Program-made: the position numbers and the translations under genes
NCBI GenBank assembly: GCA_022790855.1
Contig: JAAVYA010000028.1
Span: forward strand, 124,001 to 188,000
From: Lachnospiraceae bacterium
GTDB lineage: Bacteria > Bacillota > Clostridia > Lachnospirales > Lachnospiraceae
Reading direction: 5' to 3'
Length of the DNA stretch: 64,000 nucleotides
Shown here: positions 35,553 through 44,149 of the stretch, piece by piece
How positions within the stretch are numbered: position 1 is the first letter of the stretch
Layout: every line of letters starts with the position of its first letter
Notes under the pieces: model-generated
Seen by the model: only the letters and a program-made list of their open reading frames with translations
Databases searched by the model: none
What the model was told of the DNA's origin: nothing

Positions 35553-36680
35553 ATGAAAAAGAAACTTGTAAGCTTGTTTTTAACAATCGCTATGGCGGCT
35601 GCTCTGCTGGCCGGATGCGGAGATGACGGCCAAAGCGGAAGCACCGATCAGACTCAGGGCAGTCAAGAAGAAAACAAGGATGGGGCGGATGATAATTCAG
35701 GCACCGAAGATAAAGCAGATGGGGAAGACAAGACGGACGCTCCGGAGGCAGATGACAAAGAAGGTGCAGGCAGTGATGCAGCAGGTTCTATGAAAGGCAA
35801 AAAAGTTGGATTTACCGTTCCCAGTGTTGGAAATGATTTTATGCTGGCGGTAACGGAAGCAGTAAAGGCTGCATTGGAAGCTCAGGGAGCGACCTGCCAG
35901 GTAGATGCAGCGGACGGAGATGTAACAAAACAGATTGAACAGATTGAAAATTATGCCACAATGGGCATGGACTTGATTGTAGTATTCCCAATTAATGGGG
36001 AGGCGCTTACAAGCGTAGGGCAGAAGGTTATGAATGACGGTATCCCAGTGTTCGCATTTGCGATGGAGATTCCCGACGGAGCAACGACTCAGATGTTGTC
36101 TGCGGAAGAAGCAGACATGGGAGCCGCTTGTTTGGAGATGACAAATGCATGGATTGACAAGACATTCCCGGACGCAGCAGATGGCGAAATAAAGGTATAT
36201 CTGTTATCTTCCTCTTATAGCCCGGAAGCAGTAGAACGTTGTGACGCAATGAGAGCAATTAAGGATAATCCCAAGGTAACTGTAATCGAAGAAGAGACAG
36301 AAGACTGGAACTCCGTGGATGCGGCACGTACCAGAATTGAAAATGCATTTTTGACAAACCCGGATATCAACCTTGTTATGGCAGCAAACGGAACGTCCGC
36401 TCTTGGCGTGGAATCCTATATGGCTTCCAGCGACTGTCCGATTGATGATCTAAGTAAATTTGGTATCTTTACCGTAGATGAAACAGAAGAAATTGTTGCA
36501 AAAATCAAAGCCTCTGCAAACGATGAAAGCGTGTTGAGAGGAACTGTATCTATGGGCAGTATTGAAGATACGGTAAACGATTTTATGTCTGCCGCAAGCC
36601 CAATTTTAACTGGCCAGGAACCGATTCCGGTTTGGAATGGCGGCTGTAAGACAGTAACGGCTGATACATTGGCAGAATAA
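35553..36680 (+). CDS. Sugar ABC transporter substrate-binding lipoprotein
   Basis: 375 residues. Lipoprotein signal peptide with lipobox LLAGC (Cys22), an acidic low-complexity spacer (about 23-75), then a periplasmic-binding-protein type 1 fold (KKVGFTVPSVGNDFMLAVTEAVKAA; ENYATMGMDLIVVFPINGE; NLVMAANGTSALGVES). Family relatives bind ribose, galactose, xylose or inositol outside the membrane. Own promoter upstream; a strong hairpin downstream reduces read-through to the ATPase, which would give more binding protein than membrane parts. Confidence 0.92.
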   Translation: MKKKLVSLFLTIAMAAALLAGCGDDGQSGSTDQTQGSQEENKDGADDNSGTEDKADGEDKTDAPEADDKEGAGSDAAGSMKGKKVGFTVPSVGNDFMLAVTEAVKAALEAQGATCQVDAADGDVTKQIEQIENYATMGMDLIVVFPINGEALTSVGQKVMNDGIPVFAFAMEIPDGATTQMLSAEEADMGAACLEMTNAWIDKTFPDAADGEIKVYLLSSSYSPEAVERCDAMRAIKDNPKVTVIEEETEDWNSVDAARTRIENAFLTNPDINLVMAANGTSALGVESYMASSDCPIDDLSKFGIFTVDETEEIVAKIKASANDESVLRGTVSMGSIEDTVNDFMSAASPILTGQEPIPVWNGGCKTVTADTLAE

Positions 36681-36713
36681 ATCCTGGAAGTTCCTATTAT
36701 CACAAGGAATTGC

Positions 36714-36746
36714 GGGGCCGCCCTTTGCCTGGCGGCCCCATCTTTT
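36714..36746 (+). terminator. Intra-operon GC-rich terminator or attenuator
   Basis: GGGGCCGCC (36714-36722) pairs with GGCGGCCCC (36731-36739), then ATCTTTT. It lies between the binding-protein and ATPase genes. Confidence 0.75.
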
Positions 36747-36826
36747 AACGTTACACAGGAAGTGAAAGGAAACAAAAAGGCGATGAGCGGGCAGGTATTC
36801 GCTTTAAAGGAAGGTGAGTAGAAAGA

Positions 36827-38302
36827 ATGGGAAACGTTGTATTGCAGATGAAGCATATAACCAAAAGATATCCGGGCGTAGTAGCATTGAATGATGTCAG
36901 CGTAGATTTTGAAAAAGGGCAGGTTCATGCGCTGCTGGGAGAAAACGGCGCTGGTAAATCCACCTTGATCAAAGTACTTTCCGGAGCTGTTGAAAATGAT
37001 GAAGGTCAGATCTGTATTGACGGAAAAGAATACGAGAAAATGACGCCGCTGCTCTCCAGGACCCATGGGGTGGAGGTAATATATCAAGAATATAATCTGA
37101 TCGGATCTTTGACAGTTGCGGAAAATATCTGCCTGGGGAGCAAGATGCATGGGTTTTCTAATAAGAAGGAAATGGTAGCCACCACCCAGGCGTTGTTTGA
37201 TCAATATCAGATTGCGATCAATCCCAAGTCTTACGTGCGGGATCTATCTCCGGCGCAGCAGCAGTTGGTGGAGATATCCAAAGCCATCTCCAAAGACGCT
37301 AAGATTATTGTGATGGATGAACCTACGGCGCAGCTTACCATGTCGGAGGTTCAGAAGCTGTATGAGATCATAGGGAACCTTAAGAAAAAGGATGTAACGA
37401 TCATCTATATCTCTCACCGTTTGGAGGAGTTGTTTGAGATTACGGACTGCGTTACCATTATGCGTGACGGCTGTTACGTTACAACGGTAAAAACCAGCGA
37501 GACAAACCGGGATAAATTAATTGCCTTAATGGTGGGACGGGAATTAACCAACACGTATCCTGAGAGAAATTGCATGAAAGATGAGGTTGTCCTGGAAGTA
37601 AAAGACATCAGCGGCTACCGGAACGATAAAGTGTCCTTTCAGCTGCACAAAGGAGAGATTCTGGGATTATCCGGTTTGGTGGGAGCAGGCCGTACCGAGC
37701 TGGCGAGGGTTATTTTCGGAGCGGATAAAAAACTGGGGGGTAGCGTTTCCATATACGGAAAGGAAACCAACATTAAGTCTCCTCAGGACGCCATAAAAGC
37801 AGGGATTGGATTGATTCCGGAAGACCGGAAGGAACAAGGATGCTTTTTGAATATGACGATAGAGTGGAATATAGCCATTTCCAATATCCGTAATTTGACC
37901 GTCAACCGTTTGGTAAGTAAGAAAAAGATCCAGGAGAGTGCGGAGAATTTTCAGAAAAAGCTGAATATTAAGACGCCTTCCATCAAGCAGAGGGTGGGGA
38001 ATCTAAGCGGGGGGAATCAACAGAAAGTGGTGCTGGCAAAGGTTCTGGCCACCAACTCCGACATCATTATTTTTGATGAACCTACCCGAGGAATTGATAT
38101 TGGCGCACGTCACGAAATTTACACTTTGATGACGGAACTGGTGGAAAGCGGGAAGTCCATTGTCATGATCAGCTCCGATATGGAGGAACTGCTGGGAATG
38201 TCGGACCGTATTATCGTGCTCAGTGAAGGGCGGATCACCGGAGAAGTGCAAAAAGAAGAGTTCAGCCAGGAGACGGTATTGAGCTTGGCGTCTAATGAAT
38301 AG
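36827..38302 (+). CDS. Sugar ABC transporter ATP-binding protein (RbsA/MglA type)
   Basis: 491 residues, two ATPase domains. First: GENGAGKST (Walker A), LSPAQQQLVEI (signature), IVMDEPTAQL (Walker B), ISHRLEE. Second: LSGLVGAGRTELAR (degenerate A, normal for this family), LSGGNQQKVVLAKVLA, IIIFDEPTRGIDIGARHEIY, ISSDMEE. Powers uptake through the permease encoded next. Compared with the degenerate paralogue at 33983 it keeps all functional motifs. Confidence 0.94.
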   Translation: MGNVVLQMKHITKRYPGVVALNDVSVDFEKGQVHALLGENGAGKSTLIKVLSGAVENDEGQICIDGKEYEKMTPLLSRTHGVEVIYQEYNLIGSLTVAENICLGSKMHGFSNKKEMVATTQALFDQYQIAINPKSYVRDLSPAQQQLVEISKAISKDAKIIVMDEPTAQLTMSEVQKLYEIIGNLKKKDVTIIYISHRLEELFEITDCVTIMRDGCYVTTVKTSETNRDKLIALMVGRELTNTYPERNCMKDEVVLEVKDISGYRNDKVSFQLHKGEILGLSGLVGAGRTELARVIFGADKKLGGSVSIYGKETNIKSPQDAIKAGIGLIPEDRKEQGCFLNMTIEWNIAISNIRNLTVNRLVSKKKIQESAENFQKKLNIKTPSIKQRVGNLSGGNQQKVVLAKVLATNSDIIIFDEPTRGIDIGARHEIYTLMTELVESGKSIVMISSDMEELLGMSDRIIVLSEGRITGEVQKEEFSQETVLSLASNE

Positions 38303-38315
38303 GAGGATTTGTAAA

Positions 38316-39308
38316 ATGAATGATGGAAATGCAAAGAATGATAAGATAAAAGCGATTTTGAAATCAAACGTTATGCTGGTCATCCTGGTTCTTTTGCTGA
38401 TTGTATTTGGTATTATGTCAAAGAATTTCCTGACCTTTAAGAACCTGATGAACATTTGTACCCAGAATGCCTACTTTATCATCGCCTCCATCGGCGTGGC
38501 CATGATTATGATCAGCGGCGGAACCGACCTGTCTGTTGGTCAAATTATTTCTGTAGTAGGCGTTTGCGTTGCAATTTTTATGCAGCGGGCAGGATTTCCG
38601 ATTCCCATTGCAATTTTACTGGGCCTGATTCTTGGCGGTATATTGGGATGCTTCAATGGCTTTGCGGCAAATTTGTTAAAGATTCATCCTATGATTGTAA
38701 CTTTGGCTACTATGACCATGTTCCAGGGGATCTCTTATACGATTTCCGGTTCTCAGTCCTTCTTCAACTTTGCCGATGCATATAAGAACATTGGCCAAGG
38801 ATATGTAGGGCCGGTGTCTGTTCCGGTGATTATTGCGATCATTATTGCGATTATTATTCATTTTGTGCTGGAAATGACATGCTTTGGACGTTTTGTCTAT
38901 GCAACAGGAGGCAATGGAGAGGCAGCCCGTCTGGCAGGTATCAACACAAGACGGATTCGTGTGATCGTGTTCGCACTGGGCGGCATTTTATTTGCCATTT
39001 CCGCTGTTATATTGACTTCCAGAGGCGGTTCCGCCAACTCCACCATAGGACCGGGCACAGAATTTGATGCCATTACAGCTTGTGTATTAGGAGGCGTCAG
39101 CTTTATCGGCGGCGAAGGCAAAGTAAAAGGCGTTGTAATCGGCTGCTTAATTCTTGGAGTACTGTCCAACGGTATGCAGTTGATCGGTCTTGGCATATAC
39201 GTTCAATATATTGTAAAGGGTATTATCCTGATGCTGTCTATTGGATACGATACATACCAAAAACAGGCGAAAGTGAAGAAAGTAACTTCTGCAAAAGCGG
39301 CGGCCTGA
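38316..39308 (+). CDS. Sugar ABC transporter permease (RbsC type)
   Basis: 330 residues from ATG 38316 (AGGAGGA 7 nt upstream; ATG 38295 would overlap the ATPase gene and lacks a site). About 8-10 hydrophobic helices; typical elements MIMISGGTDLSVGQIISVVGV, GCFNGFAANLLKIHPMIVTLATM, RFVYATGGNGEAARLAGINTRRIRVIVF (the EAA-like coupling loop) and GTEFDAITACVLGGVSFIGGEGKV. Forms the channel with the ATPase upstream. Basic C-terminal tail. Confidence 0.93.
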   Translation: MNDGNAKNDKIKAILKSNVMLVILVLLLIVFGIMSKNFLTFKNLMNICTQNAYFIIASIGVAMIMISGGTDLSVGQIISVVGVCVAIFMQRAGFPIPIAILLGLILGGILGCFNGFAANLLKIHPMIVTLATMTMFQGISYTISGSQSFFNFADAYKNIGQGYVGPVSVPVIIAIIIAIIIHFVLEMTCFGRFVYATGGNGEAARLAGINTRRIRVIVFALGGILFAISAVILTSRGGSANSTIGPGTEFDAITACVLGGVSFIGGEGKVKGVVIGCLILGVLSNGMQLIGLGIYVQYIVKGIILMLSIGYDTYQKQAKVKKVTSAKAAA

Positions 39309-39351
39309 TTGAGAAGGTTCTATACTTACATAAAAAGCTGCCTGAGGGATA

Positions 39352-39392
39352 GTAACGGCTGCTGGTCAACGGAATGGCTGGCGGCCGTTCTT
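39352..39392 (+). terminator. Weak terminator after the sugar transporter
   Basis: AACGGCTGC and GCGGCCGTT form a 9-bp stem with one wobble, around an 18-nt loop, then CTTTCTG. Confidence 0.4.
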
Positions 39393-39512
39393 TCTGTGAA
39401 AAAAGTTTCTGTTCGTGAAACCCCATTGCATGAAAAAGATGATATGATAAAAAAAGTTACAGGAAAGAGCATAAAAAGATAGGATAGTATCAGAAAAAAG
39501 GAGGAATTCAGT

Positions 39513-40466
39513 ATGAGTAAAGTATTAGCCCTTTCTTACGGGCGGAAAATGTCCAACACAGACGTGATGTTAAAAGAGGTGCTGCTGAAATGCCAGGAAG
39601 CAGGACATGAGATCAAGTTTCTTCGTCCAGACGATATGGATATTCGGCCCTGTACCGGCTGTACCGCATGCGTCGTGGGGATTATGTGCGGACGGAATAA
39701 CGGCGCTTGCATTCATAAGGATGATTTTCACATTTTAGAAGATGCATTTTACGAGGCAGACGCAATCATAGTGGGCTCTCCGGTGTATGAGACTTCTCCC
39801 ACCGGAACCTTTAAGACCTTCTGCGACAGAATCGGGCCGTCTCATGACCTGGCATTTTTAACAGAAGCAAAGAAAGAACGGATGGCTCAGGGCAAGAGTG
39901 GAAGCGAGCTGCCCGACGAGCGAGTGTTTAAACCACGTATCGGTTGTCTGCTGGGCGTCGGTGGAGCCAGAACAGAAAACTGGACGATCATGACGATTCC
40001 GGTAATGTATGAATGTATGATGTCCACCGGCGTGGATGTGATCGATACCCATGTATATTATGGAGCCATGAATGTGGAGCATGTGCTTGGAGTTCCGGAA
40101 CAGATGCAGCGTATGGATGAAATGGCACAGAATATCATAGACGCCCTGGCAGCAGATAGCCGAGACGAGCGGATGAAGTGGCGTGGGAAAGAAGAAGGGG
40201 CTTGCCCGGTGTGCCACCAGAGCATGTTCAAGGTACATCAGGGCAGCAGCAGAGTAGAGTGCTCCATTTGCGGTATCGACGGAACCGTGGAATTTGAGGA
40301 TGGAAAACCCGTATATCGTTTCTCCCAAGAAGAACAGGCGCGTTCCAGAATGCGGTATGCCGGTAAACTGGAACACAGAAACGAGATTGCCAACGGCGCA
40401 ATGACCCAGAAAAAAGTGGAAGGCTTGAAGGAGTTAAAAGAAAAATATCTGCACGTAGGGGAATAA
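39513..40466 (+). CDS. Iron-sulfur-flavoprotein-like NADPH-dependent FMN reductase with C-terminal Cys knuckles
   Basis: 317 residues. Flavodoxin-like fold: MSKVLALSYGRKMSNTDVML (FMN phosphate strand), a Cys-rich segment PCTGCTACVVGIMC followed by a further Cys (about residues 47-66, the 4Fe-4S loop of iron-sulfur flavoproteins), then DAIIVGSPVYETSPTGTFKTFCDR. After about residue 225 a tail adds CPVCHQSMF and ECSICGIDG, two CxxC knuckles likely binding zinc or iron. No signal peptide. It may move electrons to quinone-like or xenobiotic acceptors; no substrate can be assigned. GGAGG precedes the ATG. Confidence 0.82.
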   Translation: MSKVLALSYGRKMSNTDVMLKEVLLKCQEAGHEIKFLRPDDMDIRPCTGCTACVVGIMCGRNNGACIHKDDFHILEDAFYEADAIIVGSPVYETSPTGTFKTFCDRIGPSHDLAFLTEAKKERMAQGKSGSELPDERVFKPRIGCLLGVGGARTENWTIMTIPVMYECMMSTGVDVIDTHVYYGAMNVEHVLGVPEQMQRMDEMAQNIIDALAADSRDERMKWRGKEEGACPVCHQSMFKVHQGSSRVECSICGIDGTVEFEDGKPVYRFSQEEQARSRMRYAGKLEHRNEIANGAMTQKKVEGLKELKEKYLHVGE

Positions 40467-40591
40467 TCCACTTGCTGTCACAACAAAAAAAGGCCCATTT
40501 ACCACATCTTACTTGAATTTGAAAAAAACACTCCGAAATATAAAATGAGACGTCAATGAAAAGGCAACTTGTTATGTTAGGAGGAATGACT

Positions 40592-41299
40592 ATGAAGATA
40601 GGAGGCGTCAGCGGGGCCAGCCCCCAGGCAGGCCAGGCGGGTATGCAGCAGGGAACAGATGCAGTAAGCAGGGATATTCAAAGGCAGATTGCAGAGACCC
40701 AGAAAAAGCTCCAGGAATTATCCTCAAATAAAGAGATGAGCGTTGAGGAGAAGATGAAAAAGCGTCAGGAGCTGCAAAAAAAGATTACCGATTTAAATAA
40801 TCAGTTAAAGCAGCATCAGATTGAGCTTCGAAAAGAAAAACAGCAGCAAAGTAAAAAAGGAACTGCCATGGACGATATGCTGGGAGGAAGACAGCAGGCA
40901 GAAGGGCCGAAAGGCAAGAGGCAGCAGGCGGGGATGTCCAAGGCAGGAATGGCTGCGATGATTACAGCCGATTCTTCCATGAAACAGGCCCAGGCCCAGG
41001 GCAGAGTGGCAACCAACATGAAAGGGCAGGCAGGTATACTGCGGGCAGAAATCAGCCAGGACGCAAAAAGGGGCGTTAATGTGGAAAAGAAGCAGGAAGA
41101 GCTTTCGGATCTGGAACATCGTCTGGAGGACACAACGGCTTCTCAAGTTTCCTCCATGGCGGATGCAGCCAAGGTTATGAAAGAGGCTGCGGAAGATGAG
41201 GCAAAGAATAGCCAAGGCGTCAAAGAAGAGCAGGAAGAGAAGAAAGAGAAAGCAAAGAAGGAAGAAAAAGAAGGCGTATATGTAGACGTATACCTGTAA
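40592..41299 (+). CDS. FlxA-like coiled-coil protein
   Basis: 235 residues from ATG 40592 (TAGGAGGA upstream). No signal peptide. Gly/Gln-rich start, a coiled coil with repeated Gln/Leu (about 35-85; AETQKKLQELSSN, KKRQELQKKITDLNNQLKQHQIELRK) resembling FlxA-like proteins, an Ala/Met/Gln-rich middle, a second charged helix (LSDLEHRLEDTTASQVSSM) and a Lys/Glu tail ending VYVDVYL. FlxA-like proteins are often associated with flagellar or secretion regulons, but no such gene is near. Function unknown. Confidence 0.65.
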   Translation: MKIGGVSGASPQAGQAGMQQGTDAVSRDIQRQIAETQKKLQELSSNKEMSVEEKMKKRQELQKKITDLNNQLKQHQIELRKEKQQQSKKGTAMDDMLGGRQQAEGPKGKRQQAGMSKAGMAAMITADSSMKQAQAQGRVATNMKGQAGILRAEISQDAKRGVNVEKKQEELSDLEHRLEDTTASQVSSMADAAKVMKEAAEDEAKNSQGVKEEQEEKKEKAKKEEKEGVYVDVYL

Positions 41300-41320
41300 G
41301 AAAGAGAAAGAAAAATTCAG

Positions 41321-41349
41321 TTTGAGCTTTCTGAGAACCATGGTATAAT
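41321..41349 (+). promoter_or_regulatory. Probable promoter of the second Gfo/Idh/MocA gene
   Basis: TTTGAG (41321-41326), 17-nt spacer, TATAAT (41344-41349). Confidence 0.6.
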
Positions 41350-41415
41350 GAAGCTGATCGGAAGACAGATTTGCTTTCTAAATGCGGATATCATTTGAAA
41401 CAGGAGGACTTTACC

Positions 41416-42396
41416 ATGGAACAGAATCAGACAACTCCGGTACGCTGGGGCATCCTGGGAACGGGACGGATTGCCAGGGTATTCTGTAATACCCTTCATG
41501 CGCTTCCCCAGGCAGAAATTTATGCTGTTGGATCCCGAAGTCGGGAAAAGGCAGAAAGCTTTTGCCAGGAACAGGGGGCGGCCGTATGCTATGGAACTTA
41601 TGAGGAATTTGTAAAAGACGAGAAGATCGACATTGTTTACGTAGCCACCCCCATTGGCAGCCATTACCAGGATGTCAAACGCTGTCTTACGGCCGGGCGG
41701 AATGTATTGTGTGAAAAGGCATTTACCCAGACTTCAGAAGAAGCCCGGGAACTATATGCGTTAGCCCAGGAAAAGGGCCTTTTTCTCATGGAAGCCATGT
41801 GGACAAAATTTCAGCCCGTTTACCGCAAGATGATGGAATGGAAGCAGCAGGGGAAATTCGGGCAGATCCAGGGGGTGGAAGCACGTTTTTACACCTGTGC
41901 TACAAAGGAACATCGTCTGATGAAGGATAAAAACCATGGAGGAGCCCTGCTGGACTTAACTATTTATCCTATGATGTACGCCTGTTCCTTTCTGGGATAT
42001 GAACCGCAGTGCATAAACGCCATGGCCGCGAAAGGCGGAGATGGGGCGGATGTAATGGACAGCCTTCAGTTTTCCTACTCCGATGGGAGCTTTGCAACAC
42101 TGACCGGAGGCCTTGCCTGCCAACGCCAAGTCTCCCTTTACGTTCACGGAACCAAAGGACGGGTGCTGTTGGAACAGGAGTATTTTTATAAAGCCCAGAA
42201 GGCGGCGCTCATAGATTGGGACAATCAGCTCATAGAAGAGTTTGATGGAACATTTACTGTGGACGGATATGAGTATGAGGCATTAGAGGCTATGGACTGC
42301 ATCCGAAGCGGCAGGACGGAAAGCGCACTGGCTCCTATGGAAGAGACCATAAAGCTGATTCAACTTATGGAAACCTGCAAAAATCAATGGTCATAA
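41416..42396 (+). CDS. Gfo/Idh/MocA-family oxidoreductase (dihydrodiol-dehydrogenase-like)
   Basis: 326 residues from ATG 41416 (CAGGAGG upstream). Rossmann motif WGILGTGRIARVF, the EKP position reads CEKAFTQ, and FLMEAMWTKFQPVY is typical of the dihydrodiol/1,5-anhydro-fructose-type branch. Substrate domain with GGALLDLTIYPMMYAC. Substrate: a cyclic polyol, sugar or diol. Monocistronic: own promoter and a bidirectional terminator shared with the convergent regulator. Confidence 0.85.
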   Translation: MEQNQTTPVRWGILGTGRIARVFCNTLHALPQAEIYAVGSRSREKAESFCQEQGAAVCYGTYEEFVKDEKIDIVYVATPIGSHYQDVKRCLTAGRNVLCEKAFTQTSEEARELYALAQEKGLFLMEAMWTKFQPVYRKMMEWKQQGKFGQIQGVEARFYTCATKEHRLMKDKNHGGALLDLTIYPMMYACSFLGYEPQCINAMAAKGGDGADVMDSLQFSYSDGSFATLTGGLACQRQVSLYVHGTKGRVLLEQEYFYKAQKAALIDWDNQLIEEFDGTFTVDGYEYEALEAMDCIRSGRTESALAPMEETIKLIQLMETCKNQWS

Positions 42397-42413
42397 CAAA
42401 TCGAAAAAACAAC

Positions 42414-42454
42414 CGGCTCTGCGTACCTGATTAGGCAGCAGAGCCGATTTTTTT
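42414..42454. terminator. Bidirectional terminator
   Basis: CGGCTCTGC (42414-42422) and GCAGAGCCG (42438-42446), with ATTTTTTT on the plus side and an A-run on the other, between convergent genes. Confidence 0.88.
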
Positions 42455-42455
42455 G

Positions 42456-43973
42456 TCAACAGAGATAATCCCATATCATAAAAGACAATTCATATAAAAA
42501 AAGTAAGTGGCTGTCCGTAATGGAAATCTCCAAAAGCTCTTCTATTTTTTTGATCCGGTAAAAAAACGTACTGCGGTGGATATGAAGGGCGGCAGCCGCC
42601 TTTGTTGCGTTCCGATCGTGATCAAGGTAAGCTCTCAGGGTAGGGATGAATTCCGTATGGAATTCCTGGTCATACCCCTGCAAATGATAAATATGATGAT
42701 GGATTCCCACGGATAGGCCGACTGCCGCGGCATTTTGAAACAGATATTGAGGCAGCAGGTCCGATGCAAAATGCAATATGGCATTTGGCTGCGCCTGTTC
42801 CCCTAACTGCAGTGCATTCACCGCCTGCAAATAAAAATCATGAATTTTTAAAATATCCACAAAGGGCTGGCTGATGCCTGCTTTCATATGATTTAACTGA
42901 GAGAACTCCAATAATTTTCCGGTAAAAGCTTCACTCAGGCGAATGGGCTCGTTTTGGTTTAAAAATAATACCACATTATCCTGATAGACCACCGACATAC
43001 TGTTGGGGTAAGAGGCCCGAAGGGCGGTCATTTGACGTTTGTTGAACAAATCGCTGTTATGAGGTTCTGTGCAGGATAAGACGATCAGACAGAAAAATTT
43101 GCAAAATTTTCGGTCTAGCAGTTCCAGCCGGGAGCTGATCATATTCACATCCGTAAAACGGCCCTCCAGCAAATCAATCAAAAAATTCTCATATTTCATT
43201 CCTGTGCGAGTAATAAAGAAATCATGCTTCTGCATTTCAATAGAGCAAATATCAGCTAAAATGGTAGTCATACGCAAAATATAATCTGTCGCTTCCATAT
43301 CTCCCATACAAACCGCCACATATCCGGTCATTACATTTTGAATCCGAATTCCGCAGAAAACCCACAGATTATCTGGGTGGTCCACCGTGCGGACGGAAAA
43401 TGCGCTGGAAGAACGGTAGATCTGTTCCACCACTTGCGTTCGTTTTAAGCTTTCCACTTCCACATCCGCCAAATAGATCCGGGATTGGCTTTGCTCTAAT
43501 CCATAAGTCATCTTGCGCATAAGGGGGGAGGTCTCGATCATATTGTAGCTGGCGTCGCAGACGGAGATCGGATATCCGAAAAAAGATTCCGCTAACGCCA
43601 CCACATCCTTTAGACCCTTTCCACGGTAAAGCACATGATAAAGCCGGTTACTCTGATTTTCGATCAACGCTTCCAGTTTTAGTAATCCATGAATAAAACA
43701 GTACAGCTCCCTGGCAGGCGGCTGCTTTGTGATGCGTATGGGAAGAAAAGGGGACGGATCCGGTTCTGCAGTCATAAGATAACAGACCGTATCTGCAGCA
43801 GGAAGGGGGTGAACCGGAACGGTATCGGACAAATATAAAGTATTTTCATCATAAATGGTTTTTGCTGAGACAATCTCTACCTGGTGAATCAAAAGTTCTG
43901 TGTCATAGTCATCCATAACAATAAATTGGAAGTGTTCCACCACTTTTTGTATAATCTGCTTAAGCCGTATCAT
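42456..43973 (-). CDS. CdaR/PucR-like transcriptional regulator
   Basis: 505 residues from ATG 43973 (AAAGG about 10 nt upstream). N-terminal PucR-like region, a GAF-like middle (SVCDASYNMIETSPLMRKM; VFCGIRIQNVMTGYVAV), a GGDEF-like domain (KYENFLIDLLEG; FFCLIVLSCTE) and a C-terminal PucR HTH (YLDHDRNATKAAAALHIHRSTFFYRIKKIEELL). Such proteins respond to metabolites. It is divergent from the flavoprotein genes at 44150 and probably controls them; the gap of about 175 nt holds AACACTT-N22-AAGTGTT overlapping the -10. Confidence 0.88.
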   Translation of the reverse strand: MIRLKQIIQKVVEHFQFIVMDDYDTELLIHQVEIVSAKTIYDENTLYLSDTVPVHPLPAADTVCYLMTAEPDPSPFLPIRITKQPPARELYCFIHGLLKLEALIENQSNRLYHVLYRGKGLKDVVALAESFFGYPISVCDASYNMIETSPLMRKMTYGLEQSQSRIYLADVEVESLKRTQVVEQIYRSSSAFSVRTVDHPDNLWVFCGIRIQNVMTGYVAVCMGDMEATDYILRMTTILADICSIEMQKHDFFITRTGMKYENFLIDLLEGRFTDVNMISSRLELLDRKFCKFFCLIVLSCTEPHNSDLFNKRQMTALRASYPNSMSVVYQDNVVLFLNQNEPIRLSEAFTGKLLEFSQLNHMKAGISQPFVDILKIHDFYLQAVNALQLGEQAQPNAILHFASDLLPQYLFQNAAAVGLSVGIHHHIYHLQGYDQEFHTEFIPTLRAYLDHDRNATKAAAALHIHRSTFFYRIKKIEELLEISITDSHLLFLYELSFMIWDYLC

Positions 43974-44034
43974 GGAATTTGCGCCTTTCATCGGACAAAT
44001 GTTGAATATAAAACAAGGGAAAAGGGATTTTTTC

Positions 44035-44075
44035 AACACTTGTTTGAGGAAAAAATTGAAATTAAGTGTTATAAT
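44035..44075. promoter_or_regulatory. Divergent control region with half-site dyad
   Basis: AACACTT (44035-44041) and AAGTGTT (44064-44070) are inverted, and TATAAT (44070-44075) reads towards the flavoprotein genes. The weak -35 suggests activation by the divergent CdaR-like regulator. Confidence 0.5.
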
Positions 44076-44149
44076 AACCGTAGTTTAGCACAGGTATGAA
44101 GCGCCTGTCAAATGAACTCAACAAAAGTCTAACCGAGAGGAGAACTAAC

